64,000 nt of DNA from Phlebiopsis flavidoalba (lineage: Eukaryota; Basidiomycota; Agaricomycetes; Polyporales; Phanerochaetaceae), in assembly GCA_035772785.1 (NCBI GenBank), contig JAOCPU010000008.1, positions 434,001-498,000 of the forward strand, given 5' to 3'. Of this stretch, positions 1-11,747 are shown one piece after another. Under the pieces are notes generated by a model, which worked only from the letters and a program-made list of their open reading frames with translations, was not told the DNA's origin and made no database searches. Every line of letters starts with the position of its first letter. The first letter of the stretch is position 1. The position numbers were made by a program, and so were the translations under genes.

Positions 1-201
1 CATCCCGTTCGCACTACTGTGTTGTCTCTGGCTTGGGTTCGATGTCAAACTTCGTATATTATCATCAACGCATAAATAGCTCGCGGGTCTAACAGGTCGT
101 GTCTATCTAAGGCGTGAACTACGAACTACAAATCGAGACGTCTACATGGGAATCAACATTTTGTGGGTAGTGTACATCCGAAATTGCGTCAGCGTAATCT
201 C
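1..201. other. 3' side of the GH105-type gene
   Basis: Two hundred bases downstream of the proposed TAG at 202-204. No other gene could be recognised before the window edge. Confidence 0.45.
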
Positions 202-1733
202 CTATAGGGACGATGCGAGAAAATCTCTCCAGGCGGCCTGTAGCAGCAGCACGAACGATTGACCCTCTGGACCTAAACGTGCCAGGAAGCCGATGGGGTG
301 AAGAAGGTCTCGGGGTCAACCGTATCATGTAGCAAACCATCCGAGTCCACATTTTGCTTGATGAGGTTCAAGGCTTTGTTAGCGGCCGGTATATGATGCG
401 TTGTTAGTCTCTTGTCAGGACAGCGGAGCCGGTAGGTCGTAGCAGCAAGGTAAGAGCAGTCGAGGAGGAATCGGGGAACGTGTGTGTGTCATCATCAATG
501 ACATTGAACAGTGTGCCCGGTTCTCGTGCGGGTAGGGCGTACTCGTAAGTCGAAAAAGGCTGGGGCTAACGAGGAGAGTGTATACCTGATGAGTCCCACG
601 TTACGGCAATGATCTACTGAATCCAAGAGGTCAAGTCCGATGCTGAGACTCGAACTCTACCTTCTTCGCCTGTGAGTGGAGTGACGGATTGTTTGCAAGA
701 CACGCATCATTCCCGCCGCTGCCCAAGCGTTACCTGGAAGGATGTCAAATAAAATTTTGGACCAGGTCGCATCGTATTATTCGCGTACCTGTCCCCCCCA
801 GTAGCGCTGGCGTCTTGGGAATGCAATATCGCCGAGGACAATGTGCTTCCACAGGCCGCTGTCATCCCGGAGGTAATTGCGATAGAGCCTACATTGGTCG
901 TAGGCTTCCTGCAGGAGATCTTTCTCCTGACTGCCTCCTTGAAAGATGCCGTAGTATGCAATATACGGAGGTGCCATATAGACAAAGTCGCCCTGTACCA
1001 AACGATCAATAACTCTGTCGTGTCTTTGACACTGGTCTGAATTATTTACCAAAGCTGGACTTGTGCGACACCGATGCGAGATGGCGCCATCGTCCGTACG
1101 GGGGGCATCATTTAGCAAAATATGTCAACTGTTCCTGTGCCGCTGTAGAGAAGGATTCGTCGGAGAGGTCTGAGCGGGTCCAGTTAGCTAGCAAAACAGC
1201 CACTCCAAGACCTGCCATTGTGTCGTAAGCACCGTATGCCGGCAAGGATCAAGGGCGTACTCACTTGCAGGATCTCCTACGGCGCCGTCTCCGTCGGTCA
1301 ACGGGAGAGTACCCGGCTGCTTGGTTTGCACCGTGCTTTTCATATTAACATCAGTACGCTTAATCTCTACGTAGATGGGCAGTTGCAGCGTACTGGGTTG
1401 CAATGTCGATCATGGTCGTAGTGTTTCCGGTAAAGAACTGGGGTCCAGCTTCCGTGTGGCGGGAAAGCCGTTGGGTAGAAACACCGACAGGGAGGGAGAC
1501 ATGAGCTCGATCAAGGCTTCGTTTCCGTCCCAAGTTCCCAGCTGGGTTGCAATACTATTTTAGCCCAAGGTCATGTTCAACGAAGTTACGATCACTGACC
1601 TATGCGTAGAAATCTGAAACGCGTCCTCTTGGACCTTTTTTATGGTCTCATGGTCGAAACCAATGTCAATGACTGGGGAGGCTGAAACCGAGGGACGCGA
1701 CAAACAAGAGGAGCACGCCGAGTGAGCGAACAT
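202..1733 (-). CDS. Secreted GH88/GH105-type unsaturated rhamnogalacturonyl hydrolase (frameshifted)
   Basis: Probably removes the unsaturated uronic acid from pectin (rhamnogalacturonan) fragments outside the cell. The reading is stitched across frames. A hydrophobic leader (RSLGVLLLFVASLGFS) follows the ATG at 1733, then FDHETIKKVQEDAFQIS, ELGT/ALIEL and SLSVF segments. The best block, near 777-1118, is LLNDAPRTDDGAISHR, then DFVYMAPPYIAYYG, LLQEAYDQCRLYR and DDSGLWKHIVLGD, a pattern I associate with fungal GH105 six-hairpin enzymes. NAWAAAGMMRVLQTIRHS (near 640-750) and VDPETFFTPSAS (near 280-330) follow, and the end is QSFVLLLQAAWRDFLASSL with TAG at 202-204. Several indels break the frame. 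The family call rests on remembered motifs. The gene diverges from THO2 across a 1-kb spacer. Confidence 0.72.
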
Positions 1734-2775
1734 GGCGAGCAGATCCGGGGGGCGACCGAGGATACACTGGAAAAAAGAAAATGCACTCGCGAAGACGCAT
1801 GGTTTTATAGTTCGTGTAGTCGCCAAGAAGGTCGGGCATCGAAAGAGGGGGCGCAAGGGCCAGAACCAGTCTCAGGGGGTTCGGTGTGTACGGTTGATCG
1901 CAATCACTCCAAGGACAAGGAAGTGTCAATGGAAACTAGTCTCGGGGCCGTGGCGGCGGAACAGCGGTTCGCTGGAGAAAATACCTTGGAGCCCTGCAGA
2001 TGGATGCTAAATTGCGGAGGAGATCGTCCGTTTACGGCAAGTGAAGCAATGTTGTGGCGGCGTCGCAGACAGAACGATGGCTCGTTTCTTGTCACAAAAC
2101 CATAGGTTTCAAACGAATGAAGCGATAGATGGCATCGAACCGTGTTCGTAAAACGCGACTAGCCCCTGGACCGATGACACCTGTGAGATTTCAACGTAGT
2201 GGCATCTTCAGCGGTCCGCCATGGTGCAATTTGAAGCACATAAGCGCAGAATGTTCATGACCAGAGACGGCCACATGAGGCCTTGCATGTGGCAAGTCTG
2301 CTGAGCAGTCTGGACCACGGCCACTCGGTTTGAGCAAATACGAAGCAGACATACCGCTGGGGCCTGCGTTGCGTATTCACGCAACCAAGAGACTTTGGGA
2401 GCATCAGGTGATGCAAACGTGCATGAAAGCACGGGCCAAAAGTATCTTCCTATCTGTAGAAAATTCTAAGAATGCTAGGGTTGACGCAGATGCTCGTGCA
2501 CTGATTCGACATGAAAACTCTGAATTGTAGGGAGCAATCGTGAAGTACCTGAGGGCTTTTCCAATTGGCATGTTCAAGTTGACATATCGGCAATGTACGG
2601 AGGTTCGTGTGCGGCACGTACCGGTTGATCCCATCATCACATCAAGCGAACCACCCTCTTAGCCGGGACCAAGCTTCGCTTTGCCAAACCAGGCCAAACA
2701 AATCCTCTCGTGTGGCGGCCGTGACGGTCGTACACAGCAGCCACTCATTTCCATACCACTACTCTTCTCCCACCG
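1734..2775. other. Intergenic spacer between divergent GH105-type gene and THO2
   Basis: About 1 kb holding both promoters. ORFs of 60-130 codons occur on both strands (for example 1722-2105 + and 2404-2640 -), but none has a recognisable motif or continues into a neighbouring exon. No TATA box, repeat or RNA gene was recognised. Confidence 0.5.
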
Positions 2776-5700
2776 ATGGACGTAGTAGGAACGGTTCAAC
2801 AATGCCTTGGACGCTGGGCGGACGGCGGGCGAAGCAGAATGGTGTGTCACCACACGCAACTACACTCAACACCATCGTCTGACCACGGCATAGCCGGAGC
2901 CTCCTCGATCCCCCTTCTAAAGGCCCCCATTCTAATCCATCCGACGCATCGTCGATCGACGTTCTCTCTACGGTCTATCACGCACTTATTACCGCGACTC
3001 TGCAAACACTGCCAACGCCGACTCCCCTCTCCCCGCAAGCTCTCATCACGTTTATTCAGTCCGTGTTGGAGAGTCTTCCTTCTCCCTCATCAACAAAAGC
3101 ACCGCATGCTGTGGCCTTCGGGGAGCTTCTTGTCGACATAATATGGACTATTGATGCAAAGCTAGACGATGTTCATCAGGAGACGAAGATCGCCTTCGCA
3201 AATGCTGAGCAGGGGAACGGTCCTCATACTGCAGAAGGAGGGGACGCCACAGCGACGCTCGCCCGCGTCGCTAAGGCAAAGCAGGCCACAGACGAAGATA
3301 AAGAAGCTCTGTCTACGATTGTAAACCTTCTTGTGGTGTGTACATTCGCGTTCCTTGTCATAAGCCTGCGTCTGACCGACCATAGGCTTCGGGCATCGTA
3401 GATTCTAACGTGTGCAGGGAACGCCTTGAACTGCCAATACTTCACTCCGCAGGGCTCATTCCAGATGAGCAAGCATTTGCAAAGAAGGAAGTCCGTGTCC
3501 GGACTGCTATGTTGTGAGTACCGCGTTTGTGCGTGCATGGCCCCTTGGCGTTAATTGCGGGCAATAGCTACAAACAGAACAAGTTCAATCTACTTCGAGA
3601 GCAGTCCGAAGGCTACAGCAAGCTTACGACAGAGCTAACTAACAGCTTGGGACCTCCCCATTCCGCTGCGACCGGACAACCCGTCGAATCCTTGTCTGCC
3701 ATCGAAGCGCGCGCGAAAGCGACTTGGGAACGTGTGGTTGGTCTAGTAGGCAACTTCGATCTCGACCCAAACCGCGCTCTGGACATCATACTGTACGTAT
3801 TATCAGTTCACTTTCGCGACACATTACAGCTTCTTCCTTGCTCTCCTATCATGCTCCCCTTGGGCGGCGATACCCAAGGTGGACTCTGATAACAAGATGA
3901 ACGTGGAGCCGGACCCGGAGATGTACAGGGGTAAAGCCTTCGACGAGATTTTGCGTTTGGCTGAACTTGAAGGAGGTCGTGCACCAAACGTACCTCAACC
4001 TCCGACGTCTGGTGGCGCAGCTGGATCACGGGTCTTGGCTCAAGTCCTTGGGTTCAAGTTCACTTACTACCAGGTGCGTTGAAGCCTCAAGCTTTGCATA
4101 TATGTGCCCTCAACGCTCGAACAGCTACCGGAGGTGACAGAAGCCGGTGCCCAAGACTCTCTATTTGATGGCCGCTCTGTTAATTCGCGAGGCTTTATTT
4201 CGCTGGATGACCTGTACCCGCATGTAAGCTTTCCTCCGTCGTCTTCCGTCTCGTTTTTAATGCGTTTGTGCCCGGTAGCTCTCTCTTCCCGACGACGAGA
4301 TGGAGGGGATACATAGGAAATACTTGGCATCGGTCGACACTGCGAATCGCCGGTGCAAAAAAGTCAGCATGCTAGCTCCATGGCCGCACCGTTAGAAACA
4401 TCGTCGAGTTCGGGTGGTTATAAACCTCGTCAGGCTACTCCAATCGAACCCAAGAAGGTAGAGAAGGAGTTACCCAATCAAAAACTGGGGCTTCTGAATG
4501 CACTTCTTTCTATGGGTGTCCTGCGTCCCGCCTTGGTTCTCCTGGCAAAGTTTCCTTGGATCGTCGACACATCCCCGGAGATTGCTGACTTAGTGTTGCG
4601 CATCCTCAAGCACGCTCTCACACCTCTCTACGACAGCATCACAGCCTCAAGGGACCCCCTGGCAAGCTTCAGCTCTCCGAAGCCGCGATTTGGACCCACA
4701 GGACTAACCGCGGCTCCCGAGAAGAAGCGACAGCTCACTTTCTGGGCCCCGACTCCTCCAGTCTACAAGCACGACCGAGTTTGTGTTCTTCTACCCGGAC
4801 TGGACTAAACGCATCCCGATGTGCATGACGATAGACAACTTGCTTGATGTCGTTAAGCCGTGGTTAGACATTGTTGGATTGCACATCTCGCGTGACACCG
4901 TCTGCTTGACGAAGCTCATCCGTCTGGCTCGTGCGCAACTCCTTACGACGGTATGTGGCGCCTCAATTGTGTATCGGCTCGTGAATTCAACGGGTCTATT
5001 CAGATGAATTTCGACCACGAAACGAAGAAACAGATTGGTACACCGGACCCCGACCATCCCGTACGCGTTTTCTGGCTCAGGATCCTCCGTGTACACATTC
5101 TTCCGGCTGTTCCCCTCATCCGCGGCAACGCGGTGTGCATCGTCGACGTATGGAACGCCGTGAGGCTATACGAGGTCACCCAGCGTTGGCGGTTATATGG
5201 CGAATGGCGAGATGTCACTTACAAGTGCCCATCCTGAACTACGCGTCCGTCAAGTGCAGGTCGACCGGGAATCCAAGGGCATCTTAAGGGCGACTTTCTC
5301 ATCAGACAATTGACAGTCTCGCTGGACCCATAGCGAAGCTAGCGCACTCGAACCCGCTCATATTCTTCACGAATGCCGTCAATCAAATCATGGCCTACGA
5401 TAACCTCGCCGCCGTGATAGTGCTAGGCCTCAACTACGTTACCATCATGGGTTTCGACGTTCTGCTGTTTGTCATTCTGGATGCGTTCGCCAATCCTAAC
5501 AAGACTCGCGTGAAGGATGACGGTGTCAATACCTCGGATTGGTTGCAAAGTATGTCGTACCAAACTCGTTGAGCCTCCCCGCTTACCTCCGTCTAGGTCT
5601 GGCATCCTTTACTGGCATGCTGTTCCGCAAGTACCAAGTGGACGTGAGTCCGTTGATCAAGTACATTGTGCACCAGCTGCAGAATGGCCAAACCACGGAG

Positions 5701-8700
5701 ATCATCGTTCTCAAGGAGCTCATCTGGAAGATGACGGGTATCGAGCCGCTTCCCAGTCTGTCGGACACCCAAGTTGCCGCCATGGCCGGCGGACCTCACT
5801 TGCGCACGGAGGCATTGGCGTCGACCACCCGCGGAGCCCGCGCAGACACATCCGACCTCAGCTTCAAAAGCCCAGGCAGGCTTGGCAGGGTCTTGCTGGA
5901 GACCCAGCTTGCGCTTCCTCTTCTCATTCAAGTAGCCCAGCAACGCGAATCATGCGTCTTCCTGGGCCCCAACGCTCCTCTGAAATCGCTTGCGAGCCTG
6001 TATGATCAGGTCGGCCCTCTCCTGCACCGAACCAATTCTAGCAACTCATCTACTGAACCATAGACACACGGAGTTCTTCTGCAATACCGTGGAATTCCTC
6101 ACCACGCCTTCGGTCATGTCTCCAGAGGAGTACGCCGAAAAGGTTCTGCCCCCTTTGAGAGAGCTGCACGAATTGTATGGCATCTCCGCACCGATGTGTA
6201 TGCAGATCATCCGCCCTACGCTGCATTTGGCACTCTTGGTAAGTGAAATCAATAGTGTCTCAAGACCGAGCTTCATTGTGCCTGCAGAAACTCGCCGTGG
6301 ACATCTGGTCAAACGAGCAAAGGCCGCCACTGAAGCCATGCAACGTTTGAAAGAGACCTGAGGGCGCGCCTGAAGGCGGCGCTGACGGCGAAGAGAGAAC
6401 CCAACGCCCCTCGTCTGGAATCTCCATCGGTTGCCGATGTTCCTGCGCAAGCGGAGCAAGATTCGGCATTCAGCCACGACAGTGCCTAAAGAAGATGTGA
6501 CGATGGCAGAGGAGGCTCACCCCGAGCCGCCTGCTCCTGAGGTATGTTGGACTGTCACCTGGTATCAACACGTACTCACTTCTCCGCAGTCGAGTGGGCC
6601 ATGGTTGCCTCAGCTGTCCTCCTTATTTGATGACGTGAGAGCGATCATACCTCCCAACGCTTCTGAAGTGATTGGGTACGTGCACTTCGTCTCTTCCCAG
6701 GATAGGCGTTGACCCTGTTGCAGCCCGGCGTTTTTATTTGACGTTCTGGCAAACTCTCCACCTACGACTTGTCGCCGCCCGTAAAACGCTACGAAGAGGA
6801 GACTGCTATGCTCAGAACGCTCGCCACTGAGGAACATAGGATCGGCGACTCGCTCTCTCGCTCCCACGACAGGGAGAAGAGGGCAAGCCTGCATGTTCAC
6901 TTCGCAAAGGAGGCGCGGTTCAAGCAGACCGCAGATCTTCTGTTTGCTTGAAATGAAGCATCAGGACGGCTGCACGCAAGTTTCACCATCAAGCGATTGG
7001 CCAAGGAGAAAACAGCACTGTTGTTTATTCTCATAGTGTGTTTTTCATTCACAAACTCTCGGATGACTGTGTTAATGTTTGGAAAGATCCCAGGGGATTG
7101 GTGCTTGCGGCGGCGCTTGTAGAGCATTTGCATCCAGCCCAGGGCCTGCTCTCTGCCCATGGATGCTGACTACTGCGCGCACATCATCAAGTTTGTCCAT
7201 CTATTGGGTGCCATGGGCTTTCTCTACGCTCAATGTCTACGACAGGGTATGGTTTCACTTATATTACCGCGACTACTAAGCTCATTCCCTGCAGCTTCTT
7301 ACCGAGCACATCCGAGTCTTAATTTTCACCTGCAGCGAATACGAGGCGCGCAACTACGGCGCTTAGTTTTACCTGACAATGTACTGAACGATGCTGACAA
7401 GCGTTCAAGGGCGTTTCTTGCACGGCATCTTGGCCGACATCTTGCAGTGGCACGAAGACGAGCAGTTATTCATGCGGGATAACCGTGTACATACGTCCGA
7501 CAAAGACCAGGATAAGGATAAGGCCGCATATCTGCCTCGGGTTCATGATGACTTTTCAACAGCAAGGTCAGCGTGGTGGTCTGGAAGATGTCATCAATGG
7601 CGAGAATTCCGCATGGTCTGCAGAAAGTGGCATCAAGCAAGCTGTGCAAGGTGAGCTACTCAACAAATTCCCGCCTTGCACAGAATCTCACAATGTGTTA
7701 GTCTCTTGTCGATTGCATTGAGAGCGGCGAATTCATGCATGCCTACAACGCGATCATCGTGTTGAAGGAAATTCTTCCGGTCTTTCCCATCGCCTCCGTT
7801 AACGAACATACTGGCGGCAGCCTGGATGTGGCTATCAACAGCTTTCTATCGAGAGAAAAGGAAGAACGCGGTGATCTCAAAATCCTCGCGAGGGCTTACG
7901 CCGCGAGCTTCAAGAAGCGGGAAGCTATCTGGCGCACAACAAAGGTTCACTCCTTCCCACCTCTCGCGATGAAGTTACTGACTCGTGTTATAGCCACCGA
8001 CCGCGCCTTCAACCTCTCCTGCGAAGTCTACCGCAAGCGGTACGCCGGCACCTCCAGAGAAACCTCGACCAGCTACCCCTGCCACCGCTAGCGCGACGGT
8101 CGCGAATGGTCGGCCAGCCAATGCTGCCCCACCCTCGGCTCCCAGAGCGGACGTCGCACAACTCAATGGGAGTGCACCTTCGCTGCAATCTTCCACGCGA
8201 CTTGCTATGGACAGGTATTTCAACCGTGTAACTTATACCGTTAGCCGAGCATCTTACCTTCGTTTTCTTAGCATCCCTCGTCCCGAAGTCGTCAAGAGGA
8301 TTCGGTCCAGATACGAGGAGTCCCGCACCACCCCCGAAGGTTAATGGTGAAGTTGACTCGAAATCGGACAGCCAGACCGAACCCATGGCAGTCGATACGC
8401 CCACTGGTCATCGGGTGCACCCTGCAGCCATACCGCCTACCGCACCCAGAAAGGACGACTCGGGGATACCTCGGGGCCCGGCTACTCGGCCCGCCAGCCC
8501 CGTCGTACCCAGTGGCTCACCTAACCTTCGCAATATCGCGCAAATGGAGGGCTCTCGGCCACTAACCCCGATCCCTCTGGTGCGCTCTGTGAGCACCAAG
8601 GATCTGCAGCAATCAACCCCGGATCCCTGCTAGTGATTTGCGGGGTTCGCGCCTCGATGCTACCCAGGCAATGCCGCCGCCGGTAAATCCCAGCCAAACT

Positions 8701-10200
8701 GTCTCGGCACAGGAGCTACGCGAGACTGCCAAACAATCTCGTGTCTCCGACAAGGACGGATGAGAAATCTACACGGCTACCCGTAGAACCGATGGGTCAG
8801 CAGTGCGTCAACTTCTACCCCGCCTTCTCATCGTCGTTCCCAATCGCCGTCAAGTCGGCCGGGAACGCGAAACCCCAGTGTGGAGAGCCGTGCCAGCGGA
8901 GGGCGATCTCGGTGGTGCCACAGGCGACTCCGAACGTTCCGAAAGACAAGCGGGAACGCGATGGACGGCACGAATCGCGTCTGGGAACCTCACGGGCCGA
9001 AGCACAGTCGCAGCGCACGCGATAGCGACAGAGAAAAAGACTCTGAGGCGGGGATAGAGATAGAGGTCGTGATAGGCTGGCGACCGCGAGCGGGCGCGTG
9101 AGCGCGACAGGGACCGTGACAGGGATCGCGACCGCGACGGTCATCGCGAGAGGGGACCGTCGCGACCGCTGGTGACCGCCACCGTGACTCGGACAGAGAT
9201 AGGGACCGTCATCGCCGCGAGGACAAGGACCGTGACCGCGAGTCTCGAAAGGATCGCGAAAACTCTGGGCGGAACTTACCCACTGGCCCCGCGTCAGCCA
9301 CTCAGTCTGCGGATGAGCGAGGTCTTCCTGCACGGCCCGACCTACCTCGCCGGCGGGATGACGATGGATTGGGCAAACGACGACGGCCCACTGAGGACGA
9401 TGTAAGTAATCTTCATGCCTTACCAATATGCAAACTGACGGCTCTTTCAGCCGGAGAGAGCCTCGAAGAGGCCATCTCGTAAGGACAGCCATCATGAAGA
9501 GAGGAGTCGGCGAGCATCTGACAAGGAAAGGGACGACCGCGGACGCGATTCTGACAGACGTCGGAAAGACCGCGACCAGCCTGACAACGAGTCTAGGTCA
9601 CTCACCATAGACACGAAGGTGGGTATATGCATGTGAATCACGGACAACGTATTGCTGACTATGAACTAGCTTGCTGACAAACGCATTCCCGATGGACCTG
9701 CATCTGCAAGAGCCTTGCCGCCATCTACGCCGTCTGCCCCGCGGGCCATGGCGTCTGGTGACTCTTCCAAGAACGCGAAGCCAGACAGAGATTGGCGAAC
9801 GCGTGATCAGCCACCGCGTGAGCCTCTCAACGGACCAGGTACATCGCAGTCAAGTCAGGACCCACCCCCCAAGGGCCTGGTGCAAGTCTTCGTGCGCGGC
9901 TAGGCGACAAAGAGACTCGTTCCCTTCCTCAAGGTCCGTCTGCGTACCGTAGCGACCCAGCGTCCGACCGCAAGAACGAGAGGGACGACCGTAAGCGAGC
10001 GTCCTCAGGTAAGTTTCTGATTTTTGCCCAACTTGTCCTCTAGCTCACCTTGCCGTACAGAACGAGACCCTGCTGATCTGGGAGGTATGGGTGATTCGGG
10101 ACATGCATCGGTCAAACGAGTCAAGCTTAACCGCACTCGTTATGCCACCACCCCCTCACCAGCTAGCCGCCTTCGCGAAAAAGACTCTTATGGAGAATGA
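2776..10200 (+). CDS. THO2: THO complex subunit 2 (THO2/THOC2 family)
   Basis: Large scaffold of the nuclear THO/TREX complex, which couples transcription to mRNA packaging and export. The ATG at 2776 begins MDVVGTVQQCLGRW. Successive exons give APHAVAFGELLVDIIWTID, a helical block with NKFNLLREQSEGYSKL and ATWERVVGLVGNFDLDPNR, then VLAQVLGFKFTYYQ, LLNALLSMGVLRPALVLLAK and VLGLNYVTIMGFDVLLF. GMLFRKYQVDVSPLIKYIVH with IVLKELIWKMTGIEP (5540-5760) is the most THO2-like block. The conserved C-terminal part includes LTEHIRVLIFTCSEYEARN and VVWKWHQ (7280-7640). A long disordered tail follows, rich in Ser/Pro and then Arg-Asp/Arg-Glu dipeptides (about 9050-9260). It ends REKDSYGE with TGA at 10198-10200. 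Short introns are visible throughout, for example at about 3395-3418 and 6560-6590. Total size suits the 1,600-2,000-residue family. Indels interrupt the frame many times. Confidence 0.9.
9050..9262 (+). repeat. Degenerate gaccgcgac-type repeat coding Arg/Asp-rich tail of THO2
   Basis: The tract is a run of imperfect GACCGCGA/GACAGGGA units encoding alternating Arg-Asp and Arg-Glu dipeptides, typical of RNA-binding, SR-like disordered tails. On the opposite strand it opens a 226-codon shadow ORF. The number of dipeptides may be wrong because the repeat is prone to sequencing slippage. Confidence 0.7.
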
Positions 10201-11747
10201 AAGGAGTGGTCGCAGTGGGATTGCGCGGAAGGACTTAATTTCGAAGGTCTTCTACACACTTGTCTCTGACACGGACTGCTCTGTATCTTACCTTGTACAC
10301 TTCGGTATTCATCTTACGGGCAGTATACATCGCTCGTACTTCACCTCTCACTACCTGTGTCGCGCTGCACTGGGGTGCATCTGTCGCCTTGGTGGTAGCG
10401 ATCATGCTCGCGCCTACCAAAATCAGACTCTTCTCTCGACATCCATGTCGGCCTGCATTTTCCGCGTCACTTGCTTGTACTTGCTCCTGCTATTATGCCC
10501 GTCTCATCGTGAACTTGACGTATGAGCTGGATTCATTCGTGTAATTGGTTTGTCCTTGGCCGCTCCACGCCGGAAAGCCCGCATTGAAGCAATTCCACAA
10601 CATCATGAATAACCGGGCTGGTACGCTGTCTTTCTCAGCAAATGCCACTTCGAGATCTGACTCTACCGGGTCTCGGTAGGTTATCTACGCTGAACCAGGC
10701 TTCCACCGCGCCGAAATGGAGGATGTTGCTGCTCCCAATTGGCTAGCAACCCGACGGGCGCGCGCCCTCAGTACACCCTCGTGTCGACGCGGTCCGTTCC
10801 GGTGACCTACCTTGTAACAGGAAAGACTATACACCCTCTTCGACGCTCCTTCGCGATTTACGTGCCTTGGCGTTATCATCGAGCAGAGTGAGCACCCACC
10901 CACTTGCCGCACCCCGTGCTCTGCCATGCTGACCTGCGTTGACAGCTTCTCATTCCACTGGGATATGAAAGCCAAGATATCGTGTCGCACAGCGCGCGCT
11001 CTGCCGCGTCCCCTAACGCCGTCGGGCAGCGCGAACCGTTGTTGCGGCTTGGCTGTAGACCAACGGCGACCCTGCACGCAGGGGTGGCCCCATCCTGCAC
11101 GCCCGAAAGACGCGTCATCATACACCGCCCCCGGTGACCAACCTCGACGGATGGTGCTATGGATGTCTCACGGTGTATCCGTATTGCCATGCTGCGTCGC
11201 CTCCTATCCTTTTGCTGTCACCGATCGGAATGGGCAACTAGCTCAGGTGATAGTCTTTCATACGCCCGTTACGACACTGCACCCGCTCACCGTCTGAAAG
11301 GTCTTCCGATGGAACCCAAAAGACGTTAAAATTACCCTTTCTCGCACGGCGACGACGGTGAACTAAATCAAACCTAGTGGAGGAATATACAAACGCTGGC
11401 CCATTCATTCACAATTCGTACGCGCCAGGTCGCGTCGGGGCATATTTTGAAAGCACTCGTTGCTTTGCGACCCTATTCAACGGCTCGAGGAGTTTCACAG
11501 GGACATCGCGTGGCGAAGTCACATAAAACGTCTAGAGAGGGGCGGCCGTTCATATTCTCTGGGTGGGCCGGCGGCAAGCTGATGCAGCTGCTCACGGGAT
11601 GATCTCCGTCATAGCTACTTTGATGGGCTTCCGTACGCCATCTGCTTCTGAGCGCGTGCGGGGCACCTTTGCCACCAGAACTCCTGGTTCGTATAAGAGC
11701 GAAGTGGAGGTGCGGAAAAATCTCGCTGCACGCCTGCGTCGCTCACC
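10201..11747. other. Intergenic: THO2 3' region and GH3 gene promoter
   Basis: About 1.5 kb between two same-strand genes. Overlapping short ORFs on both strands (10091-10544 +, 10685-11190 -, 10926-11297 +) show no family motif and no signal or membrane pattern I would defend. I see no RNA gene or clear repeat. Confidence 0.5.

Noticed and set aside
8815..9495. 226-codon minus-strand ORF, one of the longest in the window
   Set aside because: It is the antisense reading of the Arg/Asp repeat tail of THO2; low-complexity repeats keep the other strand open. No domain seen.
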